Positions 18,002-27,140 of a stretch of 64,000 bases of DNA are shown piece after piece. How positions within the stretch are numbered: position 1 is the stretch's first letter; every line of letters starts with the position of its first letter. The stretch covers positions 2,321,001 through 2,385,000 of the forward strand of contig NZ_CP092473.1 of NCBI RefSeq assembly GCF_014287515.2. The letters are read 5' to 3'. The position numbers were made by a program, and so were the translations under genes. This stretch comes from Roseburia rectibacter (lineage in GTDB: Bacteria > Bacillota > Clostridia > Lachnospirales > Lachnospiraceae). Below the pieces are notes generated by a model. That model made no database searches and was not told where the DNA came from. It worked only from the letters and a program-made list of their open reading frames with translations.

Positions 18002-20869
18002 TTATTTTTGGTACTTTTTCACAAAGCAATTCATAAATTCGTCATGATGCTCCCTAAATAAAAAATTGAGGATTATCGAGCTTACATCTGAATTGTCATC
18101 CTTAAGTGCATATATAATCAACTGCATAATTGTTTCTTGATCCAGACTTTTACTTGCACGATTCAAAAACTGATTCATATTGGTTATTTTCAAATTAATG
18201 AAACAATCATCTGTATACTGGTCTTTGTTGTTCTCCAAATACCTTCTTGAGTCGTTGTATGATTTAGCAAGTCTAATTAACTTTTCCTTTTTGTAGCGAT
18301 TCCCTTTGCCTATAACTTGCTTATTAAAGAAATTACGAATCGGAAGATGGTCGATTCCATCAGCACGCCCTATTACCTTTTCATCAATATAATCTGCAAT
18401 TATATCCATTGGACAATTCATAGAACGAATCTTATCCATATCAAAATCCTTGTTATTCCGACTTTTCTTAGTAGCAGCATAAAATGCCGGAATATCTTTA
18501 TCTTTCATACATGGCAATCTTTTAATTCGATTAATCTCATTCACAACATCAATATTGAATTCCTTTTTAGCCAAGTCTATACTGATCTGACCAATTACGG
18601 ATAGAATAACAAAGCATTTCTTCAGTTCTTCACTTATCATGCCCTCATCATAGTAATAACTCAACGCAAGTTGCGCAGTGTCTGTTGATGTTCCAATAGA
18701 TTCTTGTGCGGAAGCAATTTTATTATCCATCTGCGCAAAATCTTCTAATACAAAATGATATGAACTGCTACCTTTTTCTTCAACGCCATTAATTATTGTC
18801 GGATAATTGACATAGGCTATTCTTGCCAATTCTGCTAAATCAGGCTGATTTGTTGTATACACAAAATCGCTATCAACATCATGACCCGAGAGCCTTGATT
18901 GTGTATCAGTACCTATAGCGTTGAATACAATCACATTCTGACCTATATTAGGGAAATACTTAACCAGCCTATCAGGATATATATTGTATAAATGAATTAT
19001 ATTATTGGGTGAATTATGAGGACTTCTAAATGCAGCCAACCTATCCCCAGCCTTAAATCTTGGTGTATAACACTGAACACCATCCTCTACTACATCAAAG
19101 CAACCTTCCTGCAACGGATCTGCACCTACTGCTTTTAACAAAAGTGCAATCGGGTTATCCATAATAGTAAGATTATCTCCATTTTGCAGTAACCGTCCTT
19201 GTTTAAAGTATTCATTCTTCAATTTACTTATATCCTTAGTTTTCTTACTTCTAAAAAACTCTGTACGTCTAAAGTCAGGATTCCATTTTACCAATTCAAT
19301 CAACATTTCATTGATATTAAAATTGTTTTTTCTCTGATCCAGATATTTCAGATATGCTTCATCATCTGCAAGTTTTAACTCATTGCAAAACTGCACCGAC
19401 TGATCCGCAATACGCCCTAATACATTTTTATCCGTAGTTGGAAGCGAATTATCCATCTGATATGCCATCAACTGCATATCTCCCCATTTACTCGAATGAG
19501 CAGTCTTTACAATCGAAAACCAATTATCATGTAATTTCATATACCGCTTATAATATTTATTAAACGCATCCTTCGGAGTGCCTTCTTGACCACCGCTCAT
19601 CACATCAACAAATTTCAGCCATTTAAGAGACTTGTCCGTAATCACAACATCAATATTAGATAGACTAAGTTTGCGTTCAAACATATCAATCTTCTCAGTC
19701 GTAAAATTTTTATAATCAAATCCATGTTCCTTGCAATAATCTTTGAAAAAATCTTGAATATTTCCACGGAACAAACAACTTTTAAAGAAATGCGATCTAC
19801 AATAAATAAATCCATTCATATCTTTAGGAAAGATTGATTCATCTATTAATCCCATGCCATCCCAAAGAATATTTTTGACTTTTTCATCTGACACGTAGTG
19901 AGCAAAACATTCATCCCTAGTAACGTCTTCTTCTATGATTTCCGAATATCCGTAATAACGATTCCATCTGATTCCATTATCTATGAGTGCTTTTTTTGTT
20001 TTGGCTATATATGTCAAATCATGACTCTTCGCTTTTTCTTCATCAAATGTAACTCCCTTTTTATTGATAAGTTCCTCTGTTTTAGGACTATCAAAATCTA
20101 TATAAAATTCTTTTTTCTCATATGTTCGTGTTACTGGTTCAGATTGTACAATAACCGCATTCATCCGTTTCGAATAAACTTCCTCATCCGGTACAACTAA
20201 AATTCGATTCCACGGAATCCGTATATAACCATTTGCAGCAGCAGTCGTTAATGTTAAATACGCAGATAACTCAACAATTTTGAATACCTTATCCGGATCC
20301 TTCTTTGCTTCCTCATTCATCAAATCATATAATCCCATTGTCAAGAAATTGATTGCTTTATGATATAAATTATCTCGTATGAATACACAATCACCATCTT
20401 TCGCCTTGCCAGGTGATCTCATTAACATTTTATAATGTATTGAATGACATCTATCCTCTTCACTACTCAGCTTCTGTTTACTTTTGGCATCCTTTACCTC
20501 AGAAATAAAAGTCACTCCATTCTTATAATACAGTGTACGTAATTCCTCTTTTGAAAGTTTCTCTTCTACTCCGTCGCTTATCTTATAATTAGCATCGTAA
20601 TTGAATTTCAATACAATAAAGTCCTTACTAAAATCACCACCAATTCTTGTAATACTCGATTGCATGAATCTAAGAAATAAACTGTCTGCTAATACAGATC
20701 TCTTTGTATTAATCTTTTTAAAGTCCACATATTCCTTACCAATTTTATATTGTGCAGTTGTATCTTCCTGTACTGCACGTTCATTGATATAAACATGACT
20801 TGCCTCCATCGACTCTATATATAATGGCTTCAATGTCTTTTTATAATTTATCTTACTTATAGTAATCAA
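18002..20869 (-). CDS. Two-barrel RNA polymerase-like protein (YonO/RdRP superfamily)
   Basis: 955 residues. Around 600-670 the order is PRFKAGDRLAAFRSPH, then VIVFNAIGTD, then LSGHDVDSDFVYTT with aspartates at 664, 666 and 668. This mirrors the RxPh...VvFs..G...SGGDLDGD block of eukaryotic RNA-directed RNA polymerases and the DxDGD metal site of YonO and multisubunit beta-prime. An upstream stretch at 335-370 (LWDGMGLIDESIF ... FFKSCLFRGN) resembles the first barrel. GD of DGD is replaced by SD, but all three acids remain. It would be a single-chain polymerase transcribing element DNA or copying RNA. A GGAGG site precedes the ATG. Function is inferred from motifs only. Confidence 0.65.
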   Translation of the reverse strand: MITISKINYKKTLKPLYIESMEASHVYINERAVQEDTTAQYKIGKEYVDFKKINTKRSVLADSLFLRFMQSSITRIGGDFSKDFIVLKFNYDANYKISDGVEEKLSKEELRTLYYKNGVTFISEVKDAKSKQKLSSEEDRCHSIHYKMLMRSPGKAKDGDCVFIRDNLYHKAINFLTMGLYDLMNEEAKKDPDKVFKIVELSAYLTLTTAAANGYIRIPWNRILVVPDEEVYSKRMNAVIVQSEPVTRTYEKKEFYIDFDSPKTEELINKKGVTFDEEKAKSHDLTYIAKTKKALIDNGIRWNRYYGYSEIIEEDVTRDECFAHYVSDEKVKNILWDGMGLIDESIFPKDMNGFIYCRSHFFKSCLFRGNIQDFFKDYCKEHGFDYKNFTTEKIDMFERKLSLSNIDVVITDKSLKWLKFVDVMSGGQEGTPKDAFNKYYKRYMKLHDNWFSIVKTAHSSKWGDMQLMAYQMDNSLPTTDKNVLGRIADQSVQFCNELKLADDEAYLKYLDQRKNNFNINEMLIELVKWNPDFRRTEFFRSKKTKDISKLKNEYFKQGRLLQNGDNLTIMDNPIALLLKAVGADPLQEGCFDVVEDGVQCYTPRFKAGDRLAAFRSPHNSPNNIIHLYNIYPDRLVKYFPNIGQNVIVFNAIGTDTQSRLSGHDVDSDFVYTTNQPDLAELARIAYVNYPTIINGVEEKGSSSYHFVLEDFAQMDNKIASAQESIGTSTDTAQLALSYYYDEGMISEELKKCFVILSVIGQISIDLAKKEFNIDVVNEINRIKRLPCMKDKDIPAFYAATKKSRNNKDFDMDKIRSMNCPMDIIADYIDEKVIGRADGIDHLPIRNFFNKQVIGKGNRYKKEKLIRLAKSYNDSRRYLENNKDQYTDDCFINLKITNMNQFLNRASKSLDQETIMQLIIYALKDDNSDVSSIILNFLFREHHDEFMNCFVKKYQK

Positions 20870-20890
20870 CCTCCATTCATTCTTCTATAT

Positions 20891-20903
20891 GTAATATTCT
20901 CCG
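20891..20903 (-). promoter_or_regulatory. Recurring intergenic motif CRGAGAATATTA, copy 1
   Basis: CGGAGAATATTAC followed by ATATAG, between a terminator and the polymerase-like gene. It is one of at least eight copies in this block and a candidate element-specific promoter or leader motif. Confidence 0.4.
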
Positions 20904-20925
20904 TTCTGTTTCCGATTTTGCGTAA

Positions 20926-20965
20926 AAAAAATACCAACCATCGAATATTGACGGTTGGTATTCAT
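20926..20965 (-). terminator. Terminator before the polymerase-like gene
   Basis: Minus strand: ATACCAACCGTCAATATT, then CGATGGTTGGTATTTTTTTT. The stem is 11-12 bp with a long U run. It ends transcription from the YkgJ-type gene. Confidence 0.85.
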
Positions 20966-20990
20966 TATATAAATTCATATATCTATTATG

Positions 20991-21722
20991 TCATTGCAAT
21001 TTCCTTGTAAAATCATAATAAGCATCATTTTGGTCATCTCTAATTCTTCTAAGCTTTTCCATTGTAAAATTATACCATGAATCATCTAAGAAATAAGCAA
21101 ACCAATAAAATAACGGATAGGGTCTTTTTAATATTGCTTTCGTTGTATCTCCACTATGCGAAATAATACTTGCTTCGTTATACATTTTATATTTTTCTTC
21201 AAAATCATATTTTTTATTCTTTATAATTCCACATTCTTCTGTTGTCCCATATCCCCTGCATATAGATGGGCGTACATTATAAATACTGCACTTATTATTA
21301 TCTAAAAAAATACATGCTGGTAAATCAGGGGGATTAATTGAATCTTTAAAAAAAGATTCATCTATATTATCTACTGATTTCGGCATAAATTCGTTAAGTT
21401 TCTTTATTATTTCTGGGTGAACTTTTTCAATATGCTTTTTAACCGCCTTTGCCTTACTAATATAATCATTTATATTTATTTTTCTATATATTAATTCTTC
21501 CAATATTTGTAGAAATTCACTTTCAGAAATAAAGAAATAGTCATTGCAACATTGTGAACATCCCTTTCTACAATTATTACATATTCCTTTTTGAATACAA
21601 GCATTATTGTACTCATTATATGCTCTATATATATTTGCTAATTTACTTTCACCATTAATTCTGTAATGACATTTTTTATATTTGATTCCGCTTCCACAGA
21701 AACATCTATCGTTACGTTCCAT
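20991..21722 (-). CDS. SEC-C motif plus YkgJ-type cysteine-cluster protein
   Basis: 243 residues. It opens with a SEC-C zinc motif (CFCGSGIKYKKCH) and continues with the YkgJ CxxC...CC cluster (ICNNCRKGCSQCCNDYF) and the partner region CSIYNVRPSICRGYGT. It should bind zinc or an iron-sulphur centre. SEC-C is found at the end of SecA and in many metal-binding proteins. The role in the element is unknown. Confidence 0.8.
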   Translation of the reverse strand: MERNDRCFCGSGIKYKKCHYRINGESKLANIYRAYNEYNNACIQKGICNNCRKGCSQCCNDYFFISESEFLQILEELIYRKININDYISKAKAVKKHIEKVHPEIIKKLNEFMPKSVDNIDESFFKDSINPPDLPACIFLDNNKCSIYNVRPSICRGYGTTEECGIIKNKKYDFEEKYKMYNEASIISHSGDTTKAILKRPYPLFYWFAYFLDDSWYNFTMEKLRRIRDDQNDAYYDFTRKLQ

Positions 21723-21822
21723 TAAAAATCCTCCATATTGTATATTTTAGATTAAGAATACCACAACAACCGCCAATATTCAATTTTCAATGTACTTTTG
21801 ATGCTAATCGGAAAATGCAATT

Positions 21823-22521
21823 TTACTTCACAATCTGCATAAATGAGGGCTTATTGCTCAATTTTGCAATCTCTCCATTCTGATTATCAATAAGCAGACC
21901 ATTTTCTCTGTCCATTGTATACGTACCGATTCCATTATCTTCGCAAAATTTTTCTGCAATACCAACACCTGTCTGCTGTTTGTACATTGCACTCATGCAG
22001 CTCATATAGAATACTGTGAACTCTCTCAAATCTCTGTTTTCATAATCCCACATCAAATCGAATACACCATCACGACCAACTGCACTATCAAGACCTTTTT
22101 CCTTCAGAACATCCATTGTGAAAAAGTAATCCTTGCAGCCCCATTTATCGCCATCATAGGTTTTATCTATTGGGAATATCTTAATCAGATTTTTCAGCTT
22201 GATACGACCTATAATACCAAACAGAACATCTATCATATTAAATCCTGCTTCTTTTATTGCAAATGGTGTATTGTAGCTTGAATCTAATCTCTGATTTTCT
22301 CTCTCAATATCTGCAACGCATTTTATATACTTCACACCGCATAAAGCAACTTTCATCAATTCATCTTGTGACCAATCATCTAAATTCTTGTACTTTTCAA
22401 ACATACTGCTAACTGTGTTGTGATACTGTCTGTTCCACATATCATGTAACTTGATTGTTCTTGTAAGTCTGTTCAGTTCGGCTGTGTCTTTGTTTCCTAT
22501 TGTTACTGTAAATTTATCCAT
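21823..22521 (-). CDS. Unknown protein
   Basis: 232 residues, soluble, no recognised domain. It lies 21 bp after the DUF3102/ParB-fold gene, and its ribosome site GGAGAATATA falls in that gap, so the two are probably co-transcribed. It may work with the ParB-fold protein, but nothing in the sequence proves this. Confidence 0.55.
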   Translation of the reverse strand: MDKFTVTIGNKDTAELNRLTRTIKLHDMWNRQYHNTVSSMFEKYKNLDDWSQDELMKVALCGVKYIKCVADIERENQRLDSSYNTPFAIKEAGFNMIDVLFGIIGRIKLKNLIKIFPIDKTYDGDKWGCKDYFFTMDVLKEKGLDSAVGRDGVFDLMWDYENRDLREFTVFYMSCMSAMYKQQTGVGIAEKFCEDNGIGTYTMDRENGLLIDNQNGEIAKLSNKPSFMQIVK

Positions 22522-22542
22522 ATATTGTATATTCTCCTTCTT

Positions 22543-23511
22543 TTACACATACTGCTCATGTAATTTTACAATTTCTATATCCATTTCAGCTTCTGTTATT
22601 TCTTCACATTGGCACTTATCAACCACATCTTTCATTTTTTTCAAAATATCCCTATTATGATTTAACTTATTGACAACATCATCTGTAACATAATGCGTCA
22701 AATCTCCACTACCATCACCATAAGATGTTCCAAACAGAGTGTCCATCCAAAACATTGCATAATACCCATCTATGCTTCGCAGACTAAAATTTGACAAAAT
22801 AAACATCTTTAATTTCAATTCATCATCTGTTTTGCAATCTTTTCTATGTTCCTTTTCTTGACAAGCATAATAGGCACGAATTTTCTTAATACCTAAATCT
22901 TTGCAAGCTCTTACTCTTTCATGTCCAGAAATAATTGTATTATCTCTTGCAATCATAATTGGCTCATATATACCATATTTATCAACCGAATTTAAAAATG
23001 AAATCCAGTCCTTGCCTGTTCTTTTGAAGAAATATTTATCATGTTGTGGTAATGGTTTTAAACAATCTACATCTATCTCAATATCTTCATAGTCTCTTAC
23101 ATAGTCGATAACGCTATCTGTTTTGGTATGATCAGATTCACCTTTAATTGCAGCTTTTAATTCTCTTGTTGACATTTCCTTTACATTATGTTCTGCAATA
23201 AAATTAGCTCTTTTATCTTCTGGCACATCCAATAATAATCCCAATTTTGTTACTTCCAAATTGGAAATCGCTTGCGAATTTGAACCAAATTCTTTTGCAA
23301 TTCTCATATAAATATTTGCTGTTCTTTGTGAAAAATTAACTTTATCTCTTAGCCATGTTCCCCATTCTCCATGTGGTACTTTTTCTTTTGCTCTATTCAA
23401 TTCATTACCAAGTTTAATGAGATTTTGTGCAGTCTCATTTTTAAGCCGAATTATTCTGTTTTCTATTGCTTTAAGTTCCAAATCATTGTTACATCTTACT
23501 TCATTATTCAT
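22543..23511 (-). CDS. DUF3102 plus ParB/Srx-fold protein
   Basis: 322 residues. The first 90 are the DUF3102 pattern (GNELNRAKEKVPHGEWGTWL, SQRTANIYMRIAKEF), a DNA-binding region seen in Firmicutes elements. Residues about 145-230 form a ParB/Srx nuclease-like fold with IISGHERVRACKDLGIKKI, close to the ParB GxxRxxA loop. It could act in partition, transcription control or as a nuclease. It is the second gene after clpX in a run of closely spaced genes. Confidence 0.75.
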   Translation of the reverse strand: MNNEVRCNNDLELKAIENRIIRLKNETAQNLIKLGNELNRAKEKVPHGEWGTWLRDKVNFSQRTANIYMRIAKEFGSNSQAISNLEVTKLGLLLDVPEDKRANFIAEHNVKEMSTRELKAAIKGESDHTKTDSVIDYVRDYEDIEIDVDCLKPLPQHDKYFFKRTGKDWISFLNSVDKYGIYEPIMIARDNTIISGHERVRACKDLGIKKIRAYYACQEKEHRKDCKTDDELKLKMFILSNFSLRSIDGYYAMFWMDTLFGTSYGDGSGDLTHYVTDDVVNKLNHNRDILKKMKDVVDKCQCEEITEAEMDIEIVKLHEQYV

Positions 23512-23531
23512 ATTTTATAGTCTCCTTCCAC

Positions 23532-24755
23532 CTACGCTATCTTCTTATTCTTTGCACCATAAAACAACGCATCCGCTTTTCCTTCTACACAATCAGCAGT
23601 TACAACAACTTTCTTTGCATTACTCATATCAGGAACATCAAACATGACTTTCTGCATAGCCGATTCAATGATACTTCTAAGACCTCTCGCACCTGTTTTC
23701 TTCTTAATAGCCATTTCAGCAATCTTTTTCAATGCTTCGTCCTCAAATTCCAACTTCACACCATCCATTGATAACAACTCTTGATACTGCTTTGTAATAG
23801 CATTCTTTGGCTCTGTGAGAATATACACCAAATCTTCCTCAGATAATGGATTCAATGCAGTTATAATAGGAAGTCTACCTATCAATTCTGGCATAAGACC
23901 ATATTTCACAAGATCATGCTGTTCCACCTTTGACATATCAACCTCTGATTCCTTTTTATCGGCAACTTTAGCACCAAATCCGATTGTATTATGCGTGTCC
24001 TCTTTGCTGATAATCTTATCTATTCCGTCAAAAGCTCCACCACAGATGAAAAGTATGTTAGATGTATCAATCTTAACTGTCTCTCCCTGTGGATGTTTTC
24101 TACTACCTGTCACTGGCACTTCTGAAATAGTACCCTCGATAATTTTAAGAAGTGCTTGCTGTACTCCCTCACCTGACACATCTCTTGTGATAGAAACATT
24201 CTCGCCTTTACGAGAAATCTTATCTATCTCATCAATATAGATAATTCCTCTTTGTGCTGATTCAATGTCATAATTTGCATTCTGTAAGAGTGTTCTTAAC
24301 ATGACCTCTACATCGTCACCAACATAACCAGCTTCAGTAAGTGTTGTAGCGTCAGCAATAGCAAATGGAACACCTAAGAATTTTGCTAAACTTTGTGCAA
24401 TCAGTGTCTTACCACTGCCGGTTGAACCAATCATAAGGATATTGGATTTCTGTATTTCAACATCAGATTTCTTATTCTGTTTCAATCTCTTATAGTGATT
24501 GTAGACCGCAACTGCAAGTGTTCTCTTTGCTTCATCCTGTCCAATCACATACTGATCCAAATGTGCTTTAATCTGTGAAGGAGTAGCCAACTGCATATTA
24601 TTTGTGATAGATTCCTCTTCTTCATCATTGAGTAAATCGCTTGCTATACTGATACAGCTATCACAGATATATCCATATTTACCTCTAATCAGCTTGTCTA
24701 CTTCATCTTTTTTGCTTCCACACATACAACAATATTCGTTATTTTTATTTGCCAT
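23532..24755 (-). CDS. clpX: ClpX-type AAA+ unfoldase, element-borne
   Basis: 407 residues, full ClpX length. Zinc-binding domain with CCMCGSKK and CDSC at 9-34; Walker A GSTGSGKT at 110-117; pore loop AGYVGD at 142-147; Walker [12 protein letters not shown] loop at 258-260 (HNTIGFGAK) for docking on ClpP; sensor 2 GARGLRS. It should unfold proteins and feed host ClpP. An extra ClpX on a mobile element could redirect degradation, for example of a repressor or host factor. The start at 24755 follows AAAGGAGA; the longer frame has no site. Confidence 0.93.
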   Translation of the reverse strand: MANKNNEYCCMCGSKKDEVDKLIRGKYGYICDSCISIASDLLNDEEEESITNNMQLATPSQIKAHLDQYVIGQDEAKRTLAVAVYNHYKRLKQNKKSDVEIQKSNILMIGSTGSGKTLIAQSLAKFLGVPFAIADATTLTEAGYVGDDVEVMLRTLLQNANYDIESAQRGIIYIDEIDKISRKGENVSITRDVSGEGVQQALLKIIEGTISEVPVTGSRKHPQGETVKIDTSNILFICGGAFDGIDKIISKEDTHNTIGFGAKVADKKESEVDMSKVEQHDLVKYGLMPELIGRLPIITALNPLSEEDLVYILTEPKNAITKQYQELLSMDGVKLEFEDEALKKIAEMAIKKKTGARGLRSIIESAMQKVMFDVPDMSNAKKVVVTADCVEGKADALFYGAKNKKIA

Positions 24756-24771
24756 TATAAAATCTCCTTTA

Positions 24772-24933
24772 TCAATATTCATACATATCTGCATACGCTT
24801 GTTGCTTTTTCTGTTCAATTTCAGATTTCATATCTTGATACAGTTCATACTGCTCACTTGATGGAATGTTTGAATTGTCAATCTGTTCCAATAATTTATA
24901 AAATTTTTCATATGCTTTTTCTATTGTTATCAT
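24772..24933 (-). CDS. Small unknown protein (53 residues)
   Basis: Begins [17 protein letters not shown] and ends [10 protein letters not shown]. It is helical and charged, with AAGGAAAA upstream of ATG, and lies between the clpX gene and the next upstream gene with tight spacing. Too short to be picked up by size filters, but the composition looks like a real gene. Confidence 0.55.
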   Translation of the reverse strand: MITIEKAYEKFYKLLEQIDNSNIPSSEQYELYQDMKSEIEQKKQQAYADMYEY

Positions 24934-24948
24934 AATATCTATTTTCCT

Positions 24949-25281
24949 TTATTCATACACAATTGCTTCTACAGGTGTACACTCTTTCATAAGTTCATCC
25001 CATGTAACTTCAACAAATTTACCACCCTTATAGTCATAATTAGCTTCATCCAAATAGACAAAAATGCAGCAGTCCTTTACACTTTCATCAATAATTTTTC
25101 CATCAATCGGAGTACATAGCTTATATGCCTTTTCCCATTTCATAGAACTTATCACTTCAAAGCTATGTGTTGTAACCCAAATACCAAAAGGAATATCCAA
25201 TAATCCGTTGTAATCTTTATCTGTATTGGAAAACGTTTCACCTACTCTGTAATATTTTTTCTCTGTAATTTCTTTACTCAT
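24949..25281 (-). CDS. Unknown protein, first gene of the clpX block
   Basis: 110 residues starting MSKEITEKKYYRVGE at 25281 with AGGAGAAGGAG upstream; the longer frame covers a promoter region and is rejected. Acidic, no recognised domain. It leads a tight run of genes to 21.8 kb (small protein, clpX, ParB-fold, unknown), so it shares their regulation. Confidence 0.6.
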   Translation of the reverse strand: MSKEITEKKYYRVGETFSNTDKDYNGLLDIPFGIWVTTHSFEVISSMKWEKAYKLCTPIDGKIIDESVKDCCIFVYLDEANYDYKGGKFVEVTWDELMKECTPVEAIVYE

Positions 25282-25315
25282 ATATAATTCTCCTTCTCCT
25301 ATCTGATTTCCTCGC

Positions 25316-25398
25316 ATCCTAAAATTTGTCAATTTTCTTACATATTTTAGGATAGCAACCATCCGATTATTTGTATGTTTTTTGACATATTTTAGGAT
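25316..25398. promoter_or_regulatory. Triple operator-like repeats upstream of the clpX block
   Basis: Three 16-bp copies of TGACATATTTTAGGAT: inverted at 25316-25331 (ATCCTAAAATTTGTCA), direct at 25338-25353 and 25383-25398. The first two form an inverted pair. Likely binding sites for a regulator or initiator. Confidence 0.55.
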
Positions 25399-25538
25399 TA
25401 TCTTACTAAAGATACTTTTTACTAAAGAAAATCTTTTTTGTATCGTTTCTTTTTGGTTTAATGTATAATTTCGTATGGCTGCTATCGCATCCATACTCCA
25501 TTATTTTTTAATCATTGTTCATTGATGAATAATAAAAT

Positions 25539-26684
25539 TTATTCTATATTATGTTTGGTTTCATTCATACCTGGCATATCAATTATTTCCTCTATGCTAA
25601 AATCATTCTCTAATGGATCAGCTTCTCCCCATATATCATCATTACTTTTTTCTTCTATTGGAAATGGTCTTTTTGCTTTGTCCTTATTTTTCAAGCAATC
25701 TTCTGTTATGAATGGGAACTGGTCAAAGAAATAAATATCTTTCAAATCGTTTTCACAATATCCATCGTTTTCATGTCTTTTATTAAATTCAACCGCATAT
25801 TTGTATATCTCAATGATAGTTTCTTTATCGTACATTTTATTTCCTGATACCAAGTTGAAATATTTTACTCCCAGACTCTTTCGCTTTGATGTCTTTGCTG
25901 TCTTGTGCTTTATGCTCTCTACTGATTGACAATAACCATATTCCTTTTTATGATCTTCGCCCTCATCAATGATGAACTTCTTATATTTGTATCTTCCATA
26001 TGTATTGGTGATTCCAGATATTTCATTGTCTATGAGTAGTAAATCGTTTGCCCTGTAAATATATAAAATCTTGTTCTCTTCCAGAATTTTGTTATATGCC
26101 AATACAGTATCTTTGCTTATATTGGATATATTCGATAATACTTCTATAGAAGAAAATCCTATAACTCCATCCGTTTCTTTTCCATCGGATAATACAAATG
26201 TCCAGCTTTTTCCATGACGGAAGGTACTGACAACGTTCACAAAATATCTAATCAATTTAGCTTTACTGACATTGGATTTCTTATCATCAATCTGCATAAT
26301 TGTGGTTAATTCGTCCGTATAAACTACTGTGAACCATAAATTATTTTCCTTGTTGGTTTTTGTTGGATCAAAATATATAGGTTCTAAATCGTACTCAAAG
26401 TTATACTTCTTTTCGTTGATTTTATGGATTAGACCATGTTCTTCCAAATCATTTAATCCATCTACATATTTTTTCTTGTCTCTTGACTCAATATCAAATG
26501 TGTGTCGAAAGAAATAATCCATTATATCAACTGATATTGGATAATAATTCATATCTGTTCTTTGAATTGCTCTTAGATAGCAATAAACCAAGATTCCATT
26601 ATCAGATATGGTCTTATCTCTAATGACATTGTTTAATAGAAAGACCTTTTGTGACAATCTATTTTCTTCGCTGCTTTTGGTCAA
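25539..26684 (-). CDS. Winged-helix-like protein, possible initiator or regulator
   Basis: 381 residues. The N-terminal 100 residues (SDNGILVYCYLRAIQ ... LNDLEEHGLIHKINEKKYNF) look like a winged helix found in replication initiators and primosome-type proteins; the second part (VIGFSSIEVLSNISNISKDT) looks like another. The start is TTG at 26684 with GGAGGTG upstream. It lies beside the 16-bp repeats at 25316-25398, an arrangement that also fits an initiator with its sites, but this is an inference. Confidence 0.5.
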   Translation of the reverse strand: MTKSSEENRLSQKVFLLNNVIRDKTISDNGILVYCYLRAIQRTDMNYYPISVDIMDYFFRHTFDIESRDKKKYVDGLNDLEEHGLIHKINEKKYNFEYDLEPIYFDPTKTNKENNLWFTVVYTDELTTIMQIDDKKSNVSKAKLIRYFVNVVSTFRHGKSWTFVLSDGKETDGVIGFSSIEVLSNISNISKDTVLAYNKILEENKILYIYRANDLLLIDNEISGITNTYGRYKYKKFIIDEGEDHKKEYGYCQSVESIKHKTAKTSKRKSLGVKYFNLVSGNKMYDKETIIEIYKYAVEFNKRHENDGYCENDLKDIYFFDQFPFITEDCLKNKDKAKRPFPIEEKSNDDIWGEADPLENDFSIEEIIDMPGMNETKHNIE

Positions 26685-26690
26685 TAAATC

Positions 26691-26861
26691 CTACACCTCC
26701 CTGTTTGTGAGATATGTAGTAATACTATTATGAATAGCTTTATTGTCCTCAAATAAAAATATTTTGTACTGTGGATTCTTTTCAGAATCAATAACTTTCT
26801 TTATTTCGTAACCGTGACCACATAAATAATTTGCTAATGCCAGTGAACGCACTGGACACAT
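26691..26861 (-). CDS. Small DUF5659-like protein
   Basis: 56 residues: MCPVRSLALANYLCGHGYEI, then NPQYKIFLFEDNKAIHNSI. This fits the small DUF5659 pattern (SlaLAxYL...G, then vFxFed). The frame is open seven codons further up to an ATT, which has GAGAGG before it, so the true start could be there. It ends just before the TTG of the winged-helix-like gene. Confidence 0.6.
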   Translation of the reverse strand: MCPVRSLALANYLCGHGYEIKKVIDSEKNPQYKIFLFEDNKAIHNSITTYLTNREV

Positions 26862-26940
26862 TTCTTTTTCGCTTGTAATAATTCATTGCCTCTCTTTCAA
26901 TTTAATGTAGGCACACCACCATAAAGGTAATGTGCCTGTT

Positions 26941-27083
26941 ATTCCGTCCAATATAAGTAACCATTATCTTCAATGGTATTGTGATTCCGTTCAAATTATG
27001 TAATCAGCATCTTCACTGATATATGTTTTAATAAAAGGGGAAATGTAAATCCGTTCTGAACTGTAACTATTCGCTTCAATAGT
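26941..27083. repeat. Three structured repeat units with matching hairpins
   Basis: Plus-strand units: box ATTCCGTYC, 18-19 bases to a 5-bp stem preceded by GTAA, an 8-base loop ending CTTCA, then the other strand of the stem. Stems are ACCAT/ATGGT (26960-26977), ATCAG/CTGAT (27003-27020) and ACTAT/ATAGT (27066-27083). Stem bases change in pairs while loop and box stay the same. Confidence 0.7.
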
Positions 27084-27124
27084 CGGTTGCGTCATCTCAC
27101 TGTAACAAATATCTCTGTCTATTT

Positions 27125-27137
27125 ATAATATTCTCTG
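27125..27137 (-). promoter_or_regulatory. CRGAGAATATTA motif, copy 2
   Basis: CAGAGAATATTAT then AAATAG, directly after the stop of the 117-residue gene and before the hairpin repeats. Confidence 0.4.
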
Positions 27138-27140
27138 TTT

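Noticed and set aside
22518..22537. Further copy of the CRGAGAATATTA motif
   Set aside because: GAAGGAGAATATA lies 5-8 bases before an ATG and is better explained as a ribosome site.
26941..27083. CRISPR-like or simple tandem repeat
   Set aside because: Units share a fold and boxes but not a uniform sequence, and spacing is uneven (43 and 63-64 bp).
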